Assembly (NCBI GenBank): GCA_030681895.1 | Contig: JAUXRI010000091.1 | Coordinates: 1 to 54,275, forward strand | Length of the DNA stretch: 54,275 bases | Source: Myxococcales bacterium | Lineage (GTDB): Bacteria; Myxococcota; Myxococcia; Myxococcales; Myxococcaceae | Reading direction: 5' to 3' | Shown: positions 7,911 through 16,706 of the stretch, one piece after another | Numbering within the stretch: the stretch's first letter is position 1 | How the letters are laid out: every line of letters starts with the position of its first letter | Translations under genes and position numbers: made by a program | The notes under the pieces: model-generated | What the model was told of the DNA's origin: nothing | What the model saw: only the letters and a program-made list of their open reading frames with translations | Database searches by the model: none

Positions 7911-8498
7911 TCAGACGCCGAGGCGCTTGAGCACGTCAGCTGCGACGCTCGGCGCCAGCAGCAACACCAGCGTGCCCGAGAACGTCGGCGCGTTCGTCGA
8001 CACGAAGCCCGCGAGGACGGCCGTGACGAGCTCCACGCCACCCTCGGCGATGAGCGCCTCGACCGTCGTCGGCACCACCCTCGGCGTCGACGGCAACATC
8101 TTCGCCTTCAGCATCGAGCCCATCGACGAGCAGCACGCTGACGCGACGATGTTGGCCGCCTCGGCGAGCGCGGCGGTGCGTGATGACGCGAGCGGACCCG
8201 TCACGCCCGGGCGGCGAAGCAGGCGTTGGCCGAGCCGCTCCGCCGAGTCCATCGGGAGCACCCACCACAACGTGCCCGGCACGTCGCCTTCGAGCGCGAA
8301 CGACGCCGCGAGCACTGGCACGTCACGGCCACCGAGCAGCCAGCCGAGCTGAGGCCGGGTCACCTCGACGACGCGCGGCACCTCCACCAACACACCGACG
8401 TCGCCCACCAGACGCGCGAGCATCGACGCGGCCTGGGCGCTGCCGAGGTGCACCACTTCACGCAGCGCGTCCTCCTGGCGAGCGAGCGGCGCCGTCAC
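7911..8498 (-). CDS. CheC/CheX-like chemotaxis phosphatase
   Basis: A 195-residue protein at the end of the chemosensory operon. Members of this family dephosphorylate CheY-P. The helix with an E-x-x-N phosphatase signature is visible once (LAEAANIVASACCSSMGSML), followed by the P-x-x-P-type strand typical of CheC/CheX. A second ExxN motif, present in full two-site CheC proteins, is not evident. The GTG start at 8498 overlaps the cheA TGA (GTGA), so translation is coupled to cheA. A likely job is to reset the CheY encoded two genes upstream in the operon. The family call rests on the motif plus gene context. Confidence 0.78.
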   Translation of the reverse strand: MTAPLARQEDALREVVHLGSAQAASMLARLVGDVGVLVEVPRVVEVTRPQLGWLLGGRDVPVLAASFALEGDVPGTLWWVLPMDSAERLGQRLLRRPGVTGPLASSRTAALAEAANIVASACCSSMGSMLKAKMLPSTPRVVPTTVEALIAEGGVELVTAVLAGFVSTNAPTFSGTLVLLLAPSVAADVLKRLGV

Positions 8499-10465
8499 GC
8501 GGTCACCAGCCTCGCCACGTCGAGAATGAAGACCGGCTGGCCGTTGCCGAGAATCGTGACGCCGGCGAGGCCAGGGACCAGGTCGAGCGGCTTCGAGAGC
8601 CCCTTGAGCACGACTTCCTGCTGGCCGAGCAGCCGGTCCACCGCCAACGCGAGCCGCCCATCGTCGCCGTCGACCACGACGAACGGCACCAGCGCGGCGG
8701 TGCGAGCATCGCCCGGCACTTCGAGCAGCGCCGACAGCTCATGCACGGGCAACACGCTCTGACCGAACTGGAGCACCGGCGCATTCTGACTCATCGCCAG
8801 CCGATCGCGCGCAGTCTCGACCACGCCGCTCACTTTTCCGATGGGCAGGCCGTAGACCTCGTCGCCGACACCCACGAGCAGCAGGTTCACCACCGCGACC
8901 GTCAACGGGAGCGACAACCTGAAGCTGGTGCCACGGCCCGTCTTCGTCTCGATCTCCAGCGTGCCACCGACCTGCTCCACCGCGCGGCGCACCGCGTCCA
9001 TGCCCACGCCACGCCCCGAGATGTCGGTGACGTCAGCGGCCGTCGAGAAGCCCGGCAGGCACACCAGCATCAACGTCTCACGCTCGGTCAGCGCGGCGAC
9101 CTGGTCTCTGGTGAGCAGCCCGCGCTCCACCACCAGCACCTTCACGCGCTCGACGTCGATGCCGCGCCCGTCGTCCGAGAGCTCGAACACCACGCGGTCG
9201 CGGAGCCGGCGCACGGCGATGGTGACCTTCCCCTTCGGTGGCTTGTTGGCGGCGGTCCGCTCGTCGGTCGGCTCGAGGCCGTGGTCGATGGCGTTGCGCA
9301 GCAGGTGGAGCACCGGGTCGGCCAGCTCGTCGACGATGGCGCGATCGAGCTCGATGTCTTCGCCGGTGATGACGAGGTCGACGTCGCGGTTGCGGCGCCG
9401 GGCGATGTCGCGTGCGGCTCGGGGCAAACGGTCGGTGATGACGGCGATGGGCGTCATGCGTGCCTGCATCACCTTGTCATGCAGCCCCTTCACCAGCAGA
9501 TGGAGCCGATCGACCGCCTCGTCGAGCGGTGGCCGCTGCGCCGCGGGCATGCCTCGCGACAGCTCTCGCACGCGTGAGGTGGCCAGCAGCAGCTCTCCAG
9601 CCTGGTCGAGGAACTGGTCCATCACCTCGGTGCGCACGCGAATGGTGCGCGCGGGCTCCTGACCGACGACGCGGTTCGGGTCGACCTCGGCAGGCGCCGC
9701 CACGACCGGCACGGCCTTCACGATGGCCGCGATGGACTCGAGCTCGACGTCGGCGACGGTGCGCATCGTGCGCGTGATGGCGTCTTCGGTCTGGTCGGTC
9801 TCGAGCTCGAGCGTGATGGTGCCCTGCGGCACGCGCCCGGCCTTGATGTCGTCGAGCGGCGGCTTGAGGTCGAAGACGTTGCCGAGCGTGCCGAGGCGTT
9901 TGTAGGCGAGGAAGCCACGCACGCCGGGCTGGTTCGAGGCCGGGTTGATCTTGAGCTTCACCGAGAAGCGCGGCGGCGCAGCCGGGTTCGATGCAGCCGT
10001 CGCAGCGCTCGTCGACTTCGGCGGTGGCGGAGCCGGCTCGAACACTGGCGCGGGCGCGGGCGGCGGTCGACCCGTCATGGACGCGTTCAGCTCGCTCAAG
10101 CGCGTCATCAACGCCGTGCTGTCGGGGAGCGGCTCGTTCGCGACGGCGGCTTTGACGTGCCCGGTGAGCGAATCGACCGTCTGGAGAATCACGTCAGCGA
10201 CCGAGGCGTTGCTGCGAGACACGTCAGCGCGCAGGGTGCCGAGCAGGTCCTCGAGCAGGTGCGCGAGCTTCGCCGTGCCCTCGAACGCCATCGACGCGGC
10301 CATGCCCTTCACCGAATGCGCGTGCCGGAACATCGAGTCGATGAGCGCGGTGGTGGCGCCCTTCTCGAGCGAGACGACGTCCTTGCCGAGCGCTTCGAGG
10401 TGTTCGGTCGCCTCGCCACTGAAGAGCGTCAGGTACCGCGACGTGTCCCAGGAGGGGCCGGCCAC
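8495..10465 (-). CDS. cheA: Chemotaxis histidine kinase CheA
   Basis: About 656 residues. The N-terminal Hpt (P1) domain has its phosphoacceptor His50 in RHAHSVKG. A Pro/Ala linker is followed by a second small domain, then dimerisation helices (residues ~290-350). The HATPase has an N box LLRNAIDHGLEP near residue 390, DDGRGID near 432 and GRGVGMD near 485. A CheW-like P5 domain forms the C-terminus. It phosphorylates a CheY on signals passed through CheW. An ATG-led extension would overlap cheY heavily, so I chose GTG 10465, 14 bases after the cheY stop; the start is the least certain part. The cheC-like gene overlaps its stop by 4 bases. Confidence 0.92.
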   Translation of the reverse strand: MAGPSWDTSRYLTLFSGEATEHLEALGKDVVSLEKGATTALIDSMFRHAHSVKGMAASMAFEGTAKLAHLLEDLLGTLRADVSRSNASVADVILQTVDSLTGHVKAAVANEPLPDSTALMTRLSELNASMTGRPPPAPAPVFEPAPPPPKSTSAATAASNPAAPPRFSVKLKINPASNQPGVRGFLAYKRLGTLGNVFDLKPPLDDIKAGRVPQGTITLELETDQTEDAITRTMRTVADVELESIAAIVKAVPVVAAPAEVDPNRVVGQEPARTIRVRTEVMDQFLDQAGELLLATSRVRELSRGMPAAQRPPLDEAVDRLHLLVKGLHDKVMQARMTPIAVITDRLPRAARDIARRRNRDVDLVITGEDIELDRAIVDELADPVLHLLRNAIDHGLEPTDERTAANKPPKGKVTIAVRRLRDRVVFELSDDGRGIDVERVKVLVVERGLLTRDQVAALTERETLMLVCLPGFSTAADVTDISGRGVGMDAVRRAVEQVGGTLEIETKTGRGTSFRLSLPLTVAVVNLLLVGVGDEVYGLPIGKVSGVVETARDRLAMSQNAPVLQFGQSVLPVHELSALLEVPGDARTAALVPFVVVDGDDGRLALAVDRLLGQQEVVLKGLSKPLDLVPGLAGVTILGNGQPVFILDVARLVTA

Positions 10466-10479
10466 GGTCGTTGTCCGAC

Positions 10480-10848
10480 TTACGCCTCGCCGAGGACCTT
10501 CTTGACGACGGCGAGCACGTCTTCGGCACGCGGAGGCTTCACGATGAAGTCGACGGCGCCGGCTTCGATGGCTTCCATCACCATCGTCTCCTGGCCGAGC
10601 GCGCTGCACATCACCACCAGCGCCTTGTTGTCACCGCGAAGGATCTCGCGAGTCGCGTCGATTCCGTTCCGGTACGGCATCACCAGGTCCATCGTCACGA
10701 GGTCGGGCTTGAGCTCTTTGTACTTCTCGACCGCCTCGACGCCATTGCCGGCTTCGCCGACGACGGTGAACCCGCCCGCCGCGAAGATGTCCTTGATGAT
10801 GTCCCGCATGAAGACCGAGTCGTCCACCACCAGGACCTTCTTTGCCAT
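10480..10848 (-). CDS. cheY: CheY-like single-domain response regulator
   Basis: A 122-residue receiver domain with no output domain. The acidic pair is in VLVVDDSVFMRD, the phosphoacceptor Asp is in LVTMDLVMP, a Ser stands at the switch position (VMCSALGQ) and Lys is in FIVKPP. It would be phosphorylated by the CheA encoded 14 bases downstream and act on an unknown target. ATG 10848 was preferred to GTG 10857 because AGGTGA lies at a good distance upstream of the ATG. It sits between cheW and cheA in a tight minus-strand operon. The family is certain; whether its output is a motility motor, a gliding system or something else is not visible. Confidence 0.92.
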   Translation of the reverse strand: MAKKVLVVDDSVFMRDIIKDIFAAGGFTVVGEAGNGVEAVEKYKELKPDLVTMDLVMPYRNGIDATREILRGDNKALVVMCSALGQETMVMEAIEAGAVDFIVKPPRAEDVLAVVKKVLGEA

Positions 10849-10870
10849 CGTGCTCACCTGACTTGAGAAC

Positions 10871-11293
10871 CTACTTGGTTGTGAACGCGCGGGCTACCGT
10901 CGCGTCGAGGGCATCAGGATCGAGAACGGTGACGGGAATCGCTCCGAGCCGCGCGAGCCCCTTGACCGCCAGCGAAGCCTTCGGCGCCGGCGGGCCGATC
11001 TTCTCGAGGCTCTCGATGCCGTCGACCTCTGAGATCAGCAGCCCCAGCTCCCGGCGCCCGCGGTCGAGCAGCACCACCCGGCCTGGACCACCCACGGGCC
11101 CCGGCGCGACGTCGAGCAGCTCGCGCAGGTCGACCACTGGCACCACCCGGCCGCGCAGGTTCATCACGCCCTTCATCGCCTTCGGGCTGCGCGGCACGCG
11201 GGTGAACGTCTCGGGCGCGACGACGACCTCCCGAATCGACGAGAGCGGCAACGCGTAGCGGTCCTTCTCGAGCCTGAAGAGTACGTGTCGCAC
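10871..11293 (-). CDS. cheW: CheW-like coupling protein
   Basis: A 140-residue CheW domain: FRLEKDRYALPLSSIREVV, then the conserved MKGVMNLRGRVVPVVDLRELL core and a C-terminal LGLLISEVDGIE strand. It couples chemoreceptors to CheA. No receptor gene is in the window, so the partner must be encoded elsewhere. The GTG at 11293 starts 15 bases after the TAG of the large transglutaminase-like lipoprotein gene, suggesting that the big gene leads this operon. The gene ends 22 bases before the cheY start. Confidence 0.9.
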   Translation of the reverse strand: MRHVLFRLEKDRYALPLSSIREVVVAPETFTRVPRSPKAMKGVMNLRGRVVPVVDLRELLDVAPGPVGGPGRVVLLDRGRRELGLLISEVDGIESLEKIGPPAPKASLAVKGLARLGAIPVTVLDPDALDATVARAFTTK

Positions 11294-11308
11294 CTGGAGC
11301 GCTCGAGG

Positions 11309-14300
11309 CTACTTCGCCTTCGCCGGCGCGGGCTTCTTCTGATTCGCGGGTGCCGAGAGGGCGCCGACCACCAGCTCGTCCTCCAGCAGTCGCATCATCT
11401 CGTCGACCTTCGCTCGGTACGCGGGGTACTCGGCAGGCGTCACGCGGTCGCACGTCACCTGGAAGGTGGCGCGGCTGGTGACGGTGCGGCCCGTCTGGGT
11501 GACGGTGCGGTCGAGCTTCAGGCACGTCTGCTCGAGCGAGCCCGAGGCAGGCAGCTTCTTGACCTCGAAGCCCTCGGGCAACGTCACCGAGACCCGCGCC
11601 TCGTCGGTGAACGGCGTGCCCAGCACGAGCGTGTGGCGGCGGCTGGCGAGGGTGAATTGCCCACGCGGGTTCCACGACGTCGGCACCTTGATGCGCAGCG
11701 TGTTGGCTTCGGGGCGCGCGAACGTCTTCGCCTCGATGAGCGCCTTGAGCGTCGCGGGCCGTCGCAGGTCCTTCGCTTCGACGACCGAGACGTCACTCGT
11801 CGAAGCGTTGGGCACGAGGCCCGAGGCGATGCGTTGCACCGCCTGCTGGAACATCTCGGCGTCACGAGAGGCCACCCGAATCGCAGACCCGCCCCGCCCC
11901 TTCGCCTCGAGCGTGAAGAGCCCGCGCGCGCTGCCGTCGGCCGAGAGGTCGAGTTCGAGCTGACTGGTGAGGCGGTGCTTGTCGGCACCCTGGAAGGGAA
12001 TCTCGCGGAAGGTGAAGTCGCCCGACACCGGGTCGATGACGAGGCTCTGCGTGCCGACGTCGTCGTGCCGAACCACGTCGAGGTCGAGCATGTCGGCGGT
12101 CGGGTCGAAGAAGCGGCCCTCGGCGACGCCCGGCTGCTTCGGCACGTAGACGATGGCGTGGTTGAACTGCTGCATCGGCACGTCCTTCGAGATCTGCCCC
12201 GAGTCTCGCGTGCGCACGTTCGCGAAGTGGGCCTCGAGCCCGAGCTTCTTCGCGAGCGTGATGAAGAGCACTGCCTTGTCCTTGCAGTCACCGTACTTGC
12301 GCTCGAGCACCATCGGCGCCGCGTGCGGCTTCACGCCGGCGATGAAGCTCTCGTAGTCCTGCTGGTAGCGGATCTCTTCCATCACGTACTGGTGCACCCG
12401 CTCGAGCTTCTCGGTGGGTGTGGTCGCGCCCTCACCGAGCTTCTTCGCGAGCGCGTCGATCTCCGGGCTGTCACGGAAGACGCCGTCGAGCAGCGACTTC
12501 TCCCACGAGAGGTACGTCTTCCAGTCGGGCACGGTGGAGAGCCTGATGTTCGCGGCGAGCTCGAGCAGCGGCGGCATCGACGGCTCCGAGAGCAGCGGCG
12601 GGCTGTCGTTGGTGAGCCACTCGACGCGCAGCTGATCACCCCGGCGCTCTTCGAGGCGCTGCACGGCGCCGACCTTGTTCTCGTTGAGCGTGGTGCCCAG
12701 CGGCATCCACATCACGTAGCGGGCGCGGCGGCGCTGCTCCGACATCGACTGGAACGACCAGCTCTTCGTGAGGTAGCGCGAGAGGTAGCCGGTCGGCGGT
12801 ACGTCGACGCGGTACTGGAGCACCAGCGTCGAGCCGGGCTGCATCGCGCGGAAGAAGATCTGCCGGCTGCGCTCACCCGACGCGTCGCTCCGCGTGCCCT
12901 TTTCGTCGATGGAGTAGCTGTGCAGGACGCGCAGGCGGCCGGAAGGCACCGTCTGCTTCATGATGCGGTCGCGCCCCTGCACGTTGAACGCGTGCACCAC
13001 GAGGGTGACGAGGTTCGAGGTGCTCCCGTCGGTGTTGAGCAGCGTCACCTCGTCGTCGAGCAGCCACGCCACGTCGGCGCCTGGCGTCTGCTTGAGCTCC
13101 TTCCGGGCGGCGATGGCGCGATTGATGGCGGCCTCATCGGGCGCGTCATCGACCCACGGGCCCCGCGCTTCAGGGGCGAGGAAGTCGACGCGGTTGGCGA
13201 GCGAATCGTTCTCGGGGTTGCGCTCGAGCGCCTTCTTCCAGGCCACGACGGCGGCGGGCGCGTTGCCGGCTTCGTAGGCGAGGTTGCCGCGGCGGACCCA
13301 CGGGTTGGCGGCTTCGGGCGCGAGGTCGGCCGCGCGCGCGAGCGCGAGCTCGGCGCCCTGCGTGTCCTTCAATCGACGGCGGATATCAGCCAGCTGGAGC
13401 CACGAGCCGAAGTCGGTCGGCCACGAGTCGAGGCGATCTTCGAGCAGGTCCTCCGCGCGCTCGAGGTCGCCTTGGTCGGTCGCGAAGTCGACGAGCCGGC
13501 CCAGCACCTCGGGGTGAAGCGGCAGCTGGCGGTGCACCTGCTCGAGCACGGCCTCGGCGTCCTGGCGGAAGCCGTGCCGTTGGAGCGCGCGCGACAAATC
13601 CATCAGGCCATCGGGCCCTTCACCGAAGCGCGTGAGCCTGGCCCGCAGCGCCGTCAGCTCGTCCTCCGTCCACCCCTCGGCGCGATAGGCCTCGGTGAGC
13701 AGCTCCCAGGCCTCGGTGAGCTCGGGCCGGCTCTTCGTGAGCTCGATGAGCTGCGTACGCGCCTTCTGCTTGAGCCCCTGCTGCTGCCAGAACCGCAGGT
13801 GGCGCAGGCGCACGAAGGCCAGCTCCGCGCCCACGTCGCGATCGAGCGCATCCATCGCGTCGGCGGCGCGGCCCCGCTCCTGGTTGAACCAGAGCGCGTC
13901 GACCTGCCGGGTGCGCGCGACGACGGCATCGGGGAACGCCCGCACGTAGTCGTCGCTTGCCTTGACGCTGACGCTCCCGCCGGCGGCGAGGTGGGCCCAG
14001 ATGGCCCGCAGCGCGAGCGTGCGCGCGGCCAGAGGCGGGAGCGCACGCACGTGAAAGTCCACCATGCGCTCGAGGTTCGGCACCGCGAACGGCGTCGACG
14101 AAGAAGGCACCAGCCGGGCGGCGAGGCTGAACGCGCCCTCTTTGTGCGCCGACTTGAAGAGCACCGTGTGGCGGCCCTTCGCGAGCTTCAGCGGCACCAC
14201 GACGTTGTCCCAGACGCTGCGCTCGAGGAGCGACGCCGAGAACAACAGGTTGCCGTCGACCCACACCTTGAGCGGCCCCGTGGTGAAGACGCGCAGCTGG

Positions 14301-15046
14301 TAGAAGCCATCGTCGGGCGCGTCGACCTGCCCCTGCACGAAGGCGACGGCGAAGCGGGCCGGCGTCATCAGCGACGAGAGCTCGAGGCGGCCACGTGGGT
14401 CGAGCGGCACGTCGCGGCGCCAGACGAGCTCTCCGAAGCGGCCTTCGTATTTCTGGTCGAGGCCCGGGCGCACCTCGGGAGGCAACACGAGATCGAAGCC
14501 CTTGCCCTGGTCGTTGTCCCACGTGCCGACGACGGCGAGCGGGAAGCGGCCGGGCTGCGAGGCGAGCACCTCGTCGCGCTCGGCGACGCGGCCGTCGGCG
14601 TTCAGCATCGTGATGAGGTGGTACGCGGCGAGTGAGCGCACGTCGGGGCGCGGGTGCTTCGCGACGAGATCGCGCAGCAGCGAACGCACCTGGTCGCGGG
14701 TCGCGAAGCTGAAGTCCGTCATCATCAGCAGGTGCAGATGCAGCACAGCGGACTGGTTCGTCGAGTCGAGGAGCGCGAGCGAGAGGTGGGCGACCTCTTC
14801 GGCTTCACGCCCCTCGGCGTTGGCGAGCAGCGCGGCGATCTCGTGAAAGCCAGCAGCGTCAGGGCCGGCCGCGCGTGCACGCTCCACGGCCTCGCGCATC
14901 GCCTTCGGGGTGGGGGCACGGAAGAACGCCTCGGTCGCAGCGTCGAGGGCCTTCGCGTCGACCGGGGTCACCTCACGGAGCGAAGGAGCGATCGTGAGGC
15001 AGGCAGGCAGCAGACACAGCGCGAACAACGACAGGAGGCGTCGCAT
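11309..15046 (-). CDS. Lipoprotein with TPRs, DUF3857 and transglutaminase-like domain
   Basis: A 1245-residue exported protein. Residues 1-16 form a lipoprotein signal (MRRLLSLFALCLLPAC). A segment near residues 250-300 (LKVWVDGNLLFSASLLER, then KGRHTVLFKSAH) resembles a PA14-type sugar-binding fold. TPR-like helices follow to about residue 630. A DUF3857 region comes next (VRRRARYVMWMP type), then a transglutaminase-like core with Cys near 919 in RKYGDCKDKA, His near 963 in NHAIVYV and Asp near 979 in DPTAD. These three residues match the papain-like triad. Proteins of this build (TPR plus DUF3857) are widespread, but their substrate is not established. It is the first gene of the cheW-cheY-cheA-cheC run, 15 bases before cheW. 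Confidence 0.88.
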   Translation of the reverse strand: MRRLLSLFALCLLPACLTIAPSLREVTPVDAKALDAATEAFFRAPTPKAMREAVERARAAGPDAAGFHEIAALLANAEGREAEEVAHLSLALLDSTNQSAVLHLHLLMMTDFSFATRDQVRSLLRDLVAKHPRPDVRSLAAYHLITMLNADGRVAERDEVLASQPGRFPLAVVGTWDNDQGKGFDLVLPPEVRPGLDQKYEGRFGELVWRRDVPLDPRGRLELSSLMTPARFAVAFVQGQVDAPDDGFYQLRVFTTGPLKVWVDGNLLFSASLLERSVWDNVVVPLKLAKGRHTVLFKSAHKEGAFSLAARLVPSSSTPFAVPNLERMVDFHVRALPPLAARTLALRAIWAHLAAGGSVSVKASDDYVRAFPDAVVARTRQVDALWFNQERGRAADAMDALDRDVGAELAFVRLRHLRFWQQQGLKQKARTQLIELTKSRPELTEAWELLTEAYRAEGWTEDELTALRARLTRFGEGPDGLMDLSRALQRHGFRQDAEAVLEQVHRQLPLHPEVLGRLVDFATDQGDLERAEDLLEDRLDSWPTDFGSWLQLADIRRRLKDTQGAELALARAADLAPEAANPWVRRGNLAYEAGNAPAAVVAWKKALERNPENDSLANRVDFLAPEARGPWVDDAPDEAAINRAIAARKELKQTPGADVAWLLDDEVTLLNTDGSTSNLVTLVVHAFNVQGRDRIMKQTVPSGRLRVLHSYSIDEKGTRSDASGERSRQIFFRAMQPGSTLVLQYRVDVPPTGYLSRYLTKSWSFQSMSEQRRRARYVMWMPLGTTLNENKVGAVQRLEERRGDQLRVEWLTNDSPPLLSEPSMPPLLELAANIRLSTVPDWKTYLSWEKSLLDGVFRDSPEIDALAKKLGEGATTPTEKLERVHQYVMEEIRYQQDYESFIAGVKPHAAPMVLERKYGDCKDKAVLFITLAKKLGLEAHFANVRTRDSGQISKDVPMQQFNHAIVYVPKQPGVAEGRFFDPTADMLDLDVVRHDDVGTQSLVIDPVSGDFTFREIPFQGADKHRLTSQLELDLSADGSARGLFTLEAKGRGGSAIRVASRDAEMFQQAVQRIASGLVPNASTSDVSVVEAKDLRRPATLKALIEAKTFARPEANTLRIKVPTSWNPRGQFTLASRRHTLVLGTPFTDEARVSVTLPEGFEVKKLPASGSLEQTCLKLDRTVTQTGRTVTSRATFQVTCDRVTPAEYPAYRAKVDEMMRLLEDELVVGALSAPANQKKPAPAKAK

Positions 15047-15122
15047 GAGCCGCGCATCGTGTCCCAGTCGGGTGCGACTGTCGCCGGGTTCGAGCGTCGC
15101 GGTCTCGCCGCAGACAGCCCGT

Positions 15123-15257
15123 TCAGCGACGAGTGCGGCGGGCCTTCGCGGGCACCGGCACCTTCACCGGTTGAGGCCTCAGGATGAGCGCCGCGAGTGC
15201 AGCGAGGACACCAGCAGCCACTGGCAGGAGAATGGAGAGTGAGTGCGTGTCCACCAT
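15123..15257 (-). CDS. Small single-pass membrane peptide
   Basis: A 44-codon frame from ATG 15257 to TGA 15123. The peptide starts MVDTHSLSILLPVAAG, continues into a ~19-residue hydrophobic helix ending ALILRP, and finishes with a Lys/Arg-rich tail (AKARRTRR). Hydrophobic helix plus positively charged tail fits an inner-membrane miniprotein with its C-terminus in the cytoplasm. No clear ribosome site is seen. It lies between a lipoprotein gene start (15046) and the next minus-strand gene. This is inference from composition; conservation in relatives would decide. Confidence 0.4.
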   Translation of the reverse strand: MVDTHSLSILLPVAAGVLAALAALILRPQPVKVPVPAKARRTRR

Positions 15258-15372
15258 GTCGATGACTTAACCACGAGCGAGAGGAAAGGGAGAAGCGGGG
15301 TCCTTTCCCCACACGCGTTCCCCGGCCCGTTCGGCGGAGCACGGCTCGAGTCACTCCGCGCCCCGAGCCTGA

Positions 15373-15759
15373 TCATCGGCGCTTACGTTCGTACTCGGCC
15401 ATGGCACTGTCGAGAAAGAGCAACGCCGAGGCTTCGTCCTTGAAGAAGTCGGTGTTCGGGTTGCCAGAGGCGCGCATCGCGAGCGACACGATCATGCGCA
15501 TCATGGCCGAGGGCACCACCAGCGCGACGGGCACCGGGTTGTCAGGATCTTGCGGCTTCTGCGCGCTCAACACTTTTCGGACCTCGGTCGAGACGTCGAG
15601 CATCGTGCCGAGCACGAGGTGCCCGTGGTGATCGAACTGGCTGCCGGGTTTGACCAGGTCGATGAACTGCCTCGCCTCGTCGACCGTGATGTCGCCCGAG
15701 TACGTGCTCTGCAGCACCGGGTGACCTGAGGCCGTGCGGATCGGCTTCGTGGCAATCAT
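15373..15759 (-). CDS. Hypothetical protein, STAS/SpoIIAA-like pattern
   Basis: A 128-residue soluble protein. It begins MIATKPIRTASGHPVLQ and contains the segment YSGDITVDEARQFIDLV and, later, a run of Met-rich helix (SAMMRMIVSLAMRASGN). The alternation of short strands with helices and the overall length are reminiscent of SpoIIAA/STAS-like proteins of myxobacteria, but I cannot point to a decisive motif. ATG 15759 was chosen because the 41 codons upstream in the same frame overlap the end of the neighbouring lipoprotein gene and are low in coding character. It starts 11 bases downstream of that gene's stop on the same strand, so it is probably in one transcript with it. Confidence 0.6.
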   Translation of the reverse strand: MIATKPIRTASGHPVLQSTYSGDITVDEARQFIDLVKPGSQFDHHGHLVLGTMLDVSTEVRKVLSAQKPQDPDNPVPVALVVPSAMMRMIVSLAMRASGNPNTDFFKDEASALLFLDSAMAEYERKRR

Positions 15760-15770
15760 GACGCCCGACG

Positions 15771-16706
15771 CTACTCCGACTCGTTCGGCGACGACGTCGA
15801 GAGTCGGGACGGTCTCTGCGTCCGCACGCTCACGGGAGGCTCGAAGCCCGGGCTCACCACCGACTCCGTCAGCGTGCGCCATTCTTCTTCACACGTCGCG
15901 TCGCCCTCGAACGGCCCACACACCGCGGCGATGCGAACGCTCCACGCGGCCGTCGCCTGATGCCAGAGGTGCCAGGTCACGGGCCGTGGGACCGAGCCGT
16001 CGAGCACCTTCGTGCGGCCGCCAGCAGGTCGGCCATCAGGGGGGAGCGCCACCGAGTCGGGCCAGGTCAGCCGCCCTTTCGCGCCGAGGGCGACCTCGGC
16101 CGCGCCGACGAGAAACGCACGCTCGTCGGGGAAGGGCCGGCGCCGGGAGACCTCGAAGACCAGCGACGGGTTGAGCCCTCGACGAGGCTTCGAGCGCTGC
16201 ACCACGACGACGCGACGCGAGACCGACGGCTCGACGTGCTCCCACACCTTCGGCAGCCGCGCCCGGAACGTCAGCACGCCGAGCAGCTCTCTCGAGGCCG
16301 CGTACTCCCACTCGGGGTGCTCGCTCCACGACGCGAGGAGTTCTCGCGTGCGCTCCTCCAGCGCGTCCCAGCGCGCCGTCTCGCCGTCGTCTCCATCGAG
16401 CACCCACAGCTCGCGCTCGGGAATCGGGAGCGCCACCACCAGCTGCTCGTCTTCACGGCCCTGGATGGTGACGGCGTAGCCACGGCCGTCGCGCCGCTTC
16501 GCGACCAGCGTGCCCTGCCGCGCATCGACGGCGTCGAGCGAGAAGCCGAGGCGCTCCAGCGACAGCGCGGTCGCGTCGAACACCTCGTCGAAGGCCCCGG
16601 GGTAGCGGCGCGTCGCGAACGTCTCGAGCTGATTCGCGCTGAGCGCGCGCGGCCCGGACACACAGGCCGACGACAGCAGCACGAGGAGCGCGACGCGCGG
16701 GCGCAT
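15771..16706 (-). CDS. Hypothetical lipoprotein
   Basis: A 311-residue protein with a lipoprotein signal (MRPRVALLVLLSSACVSG, Cys15 as the lipidated residue). The body is mixed alpha/beta, with a pattern similar to small outer-membrane-associated lipoproteins (ETFATRRYPGAFDEVFDATA, then LERLGFSLDAVD and GTLVAKRRDGRGYAVTI). That resembles the start of proteins that assess rapid changes in a Tyr/Phe-rich surface, but I recognise no family with confidence. ATG 16706 overlaps the TGA of the isocitrate dehydrogenase gene (TGATG), so it is translationally coupled to that gene. No regulator is visible. Confidence 0.7.
   Translation of the reverse strand: MRPRVALLVLLSSACVSGPRALSANQLETFATRRYPGAFDEVFDATALSLERLGFSLDAVDARQGTLVAKRRDGRGYAVTIQGREDEQLVVALPIPERELWVLDGDDGETARWDALEERTRELLASWSEHPEWEYAASRELLGVLTFRARLPKVWEHVEPSVSRRVVVVQRSKPRRGLNPSLVFEVSRRRPFPDERAFLVGAAEVALGAKGRLTWPDSVALPPDGRPAGGRTKVLDGSVPRPVTWHLWHQATAAWSVRIAAVCGPFEGDATCEEEWRTLTESVVSPGFEPPVSVRTQRPSRLSTSSPNESE

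Noticed and set aside
11285..14635. A 1116-codon plus-strand frame opposite the transglutaminase-like lipoprotein gene
   Set aside because: It is rich in Arg/His/Leu/Val with no motif, as expected of a shadow frame in very GC-rich DNA. The opposite strand has a signal peptide, TPRs and a catalytic triad.
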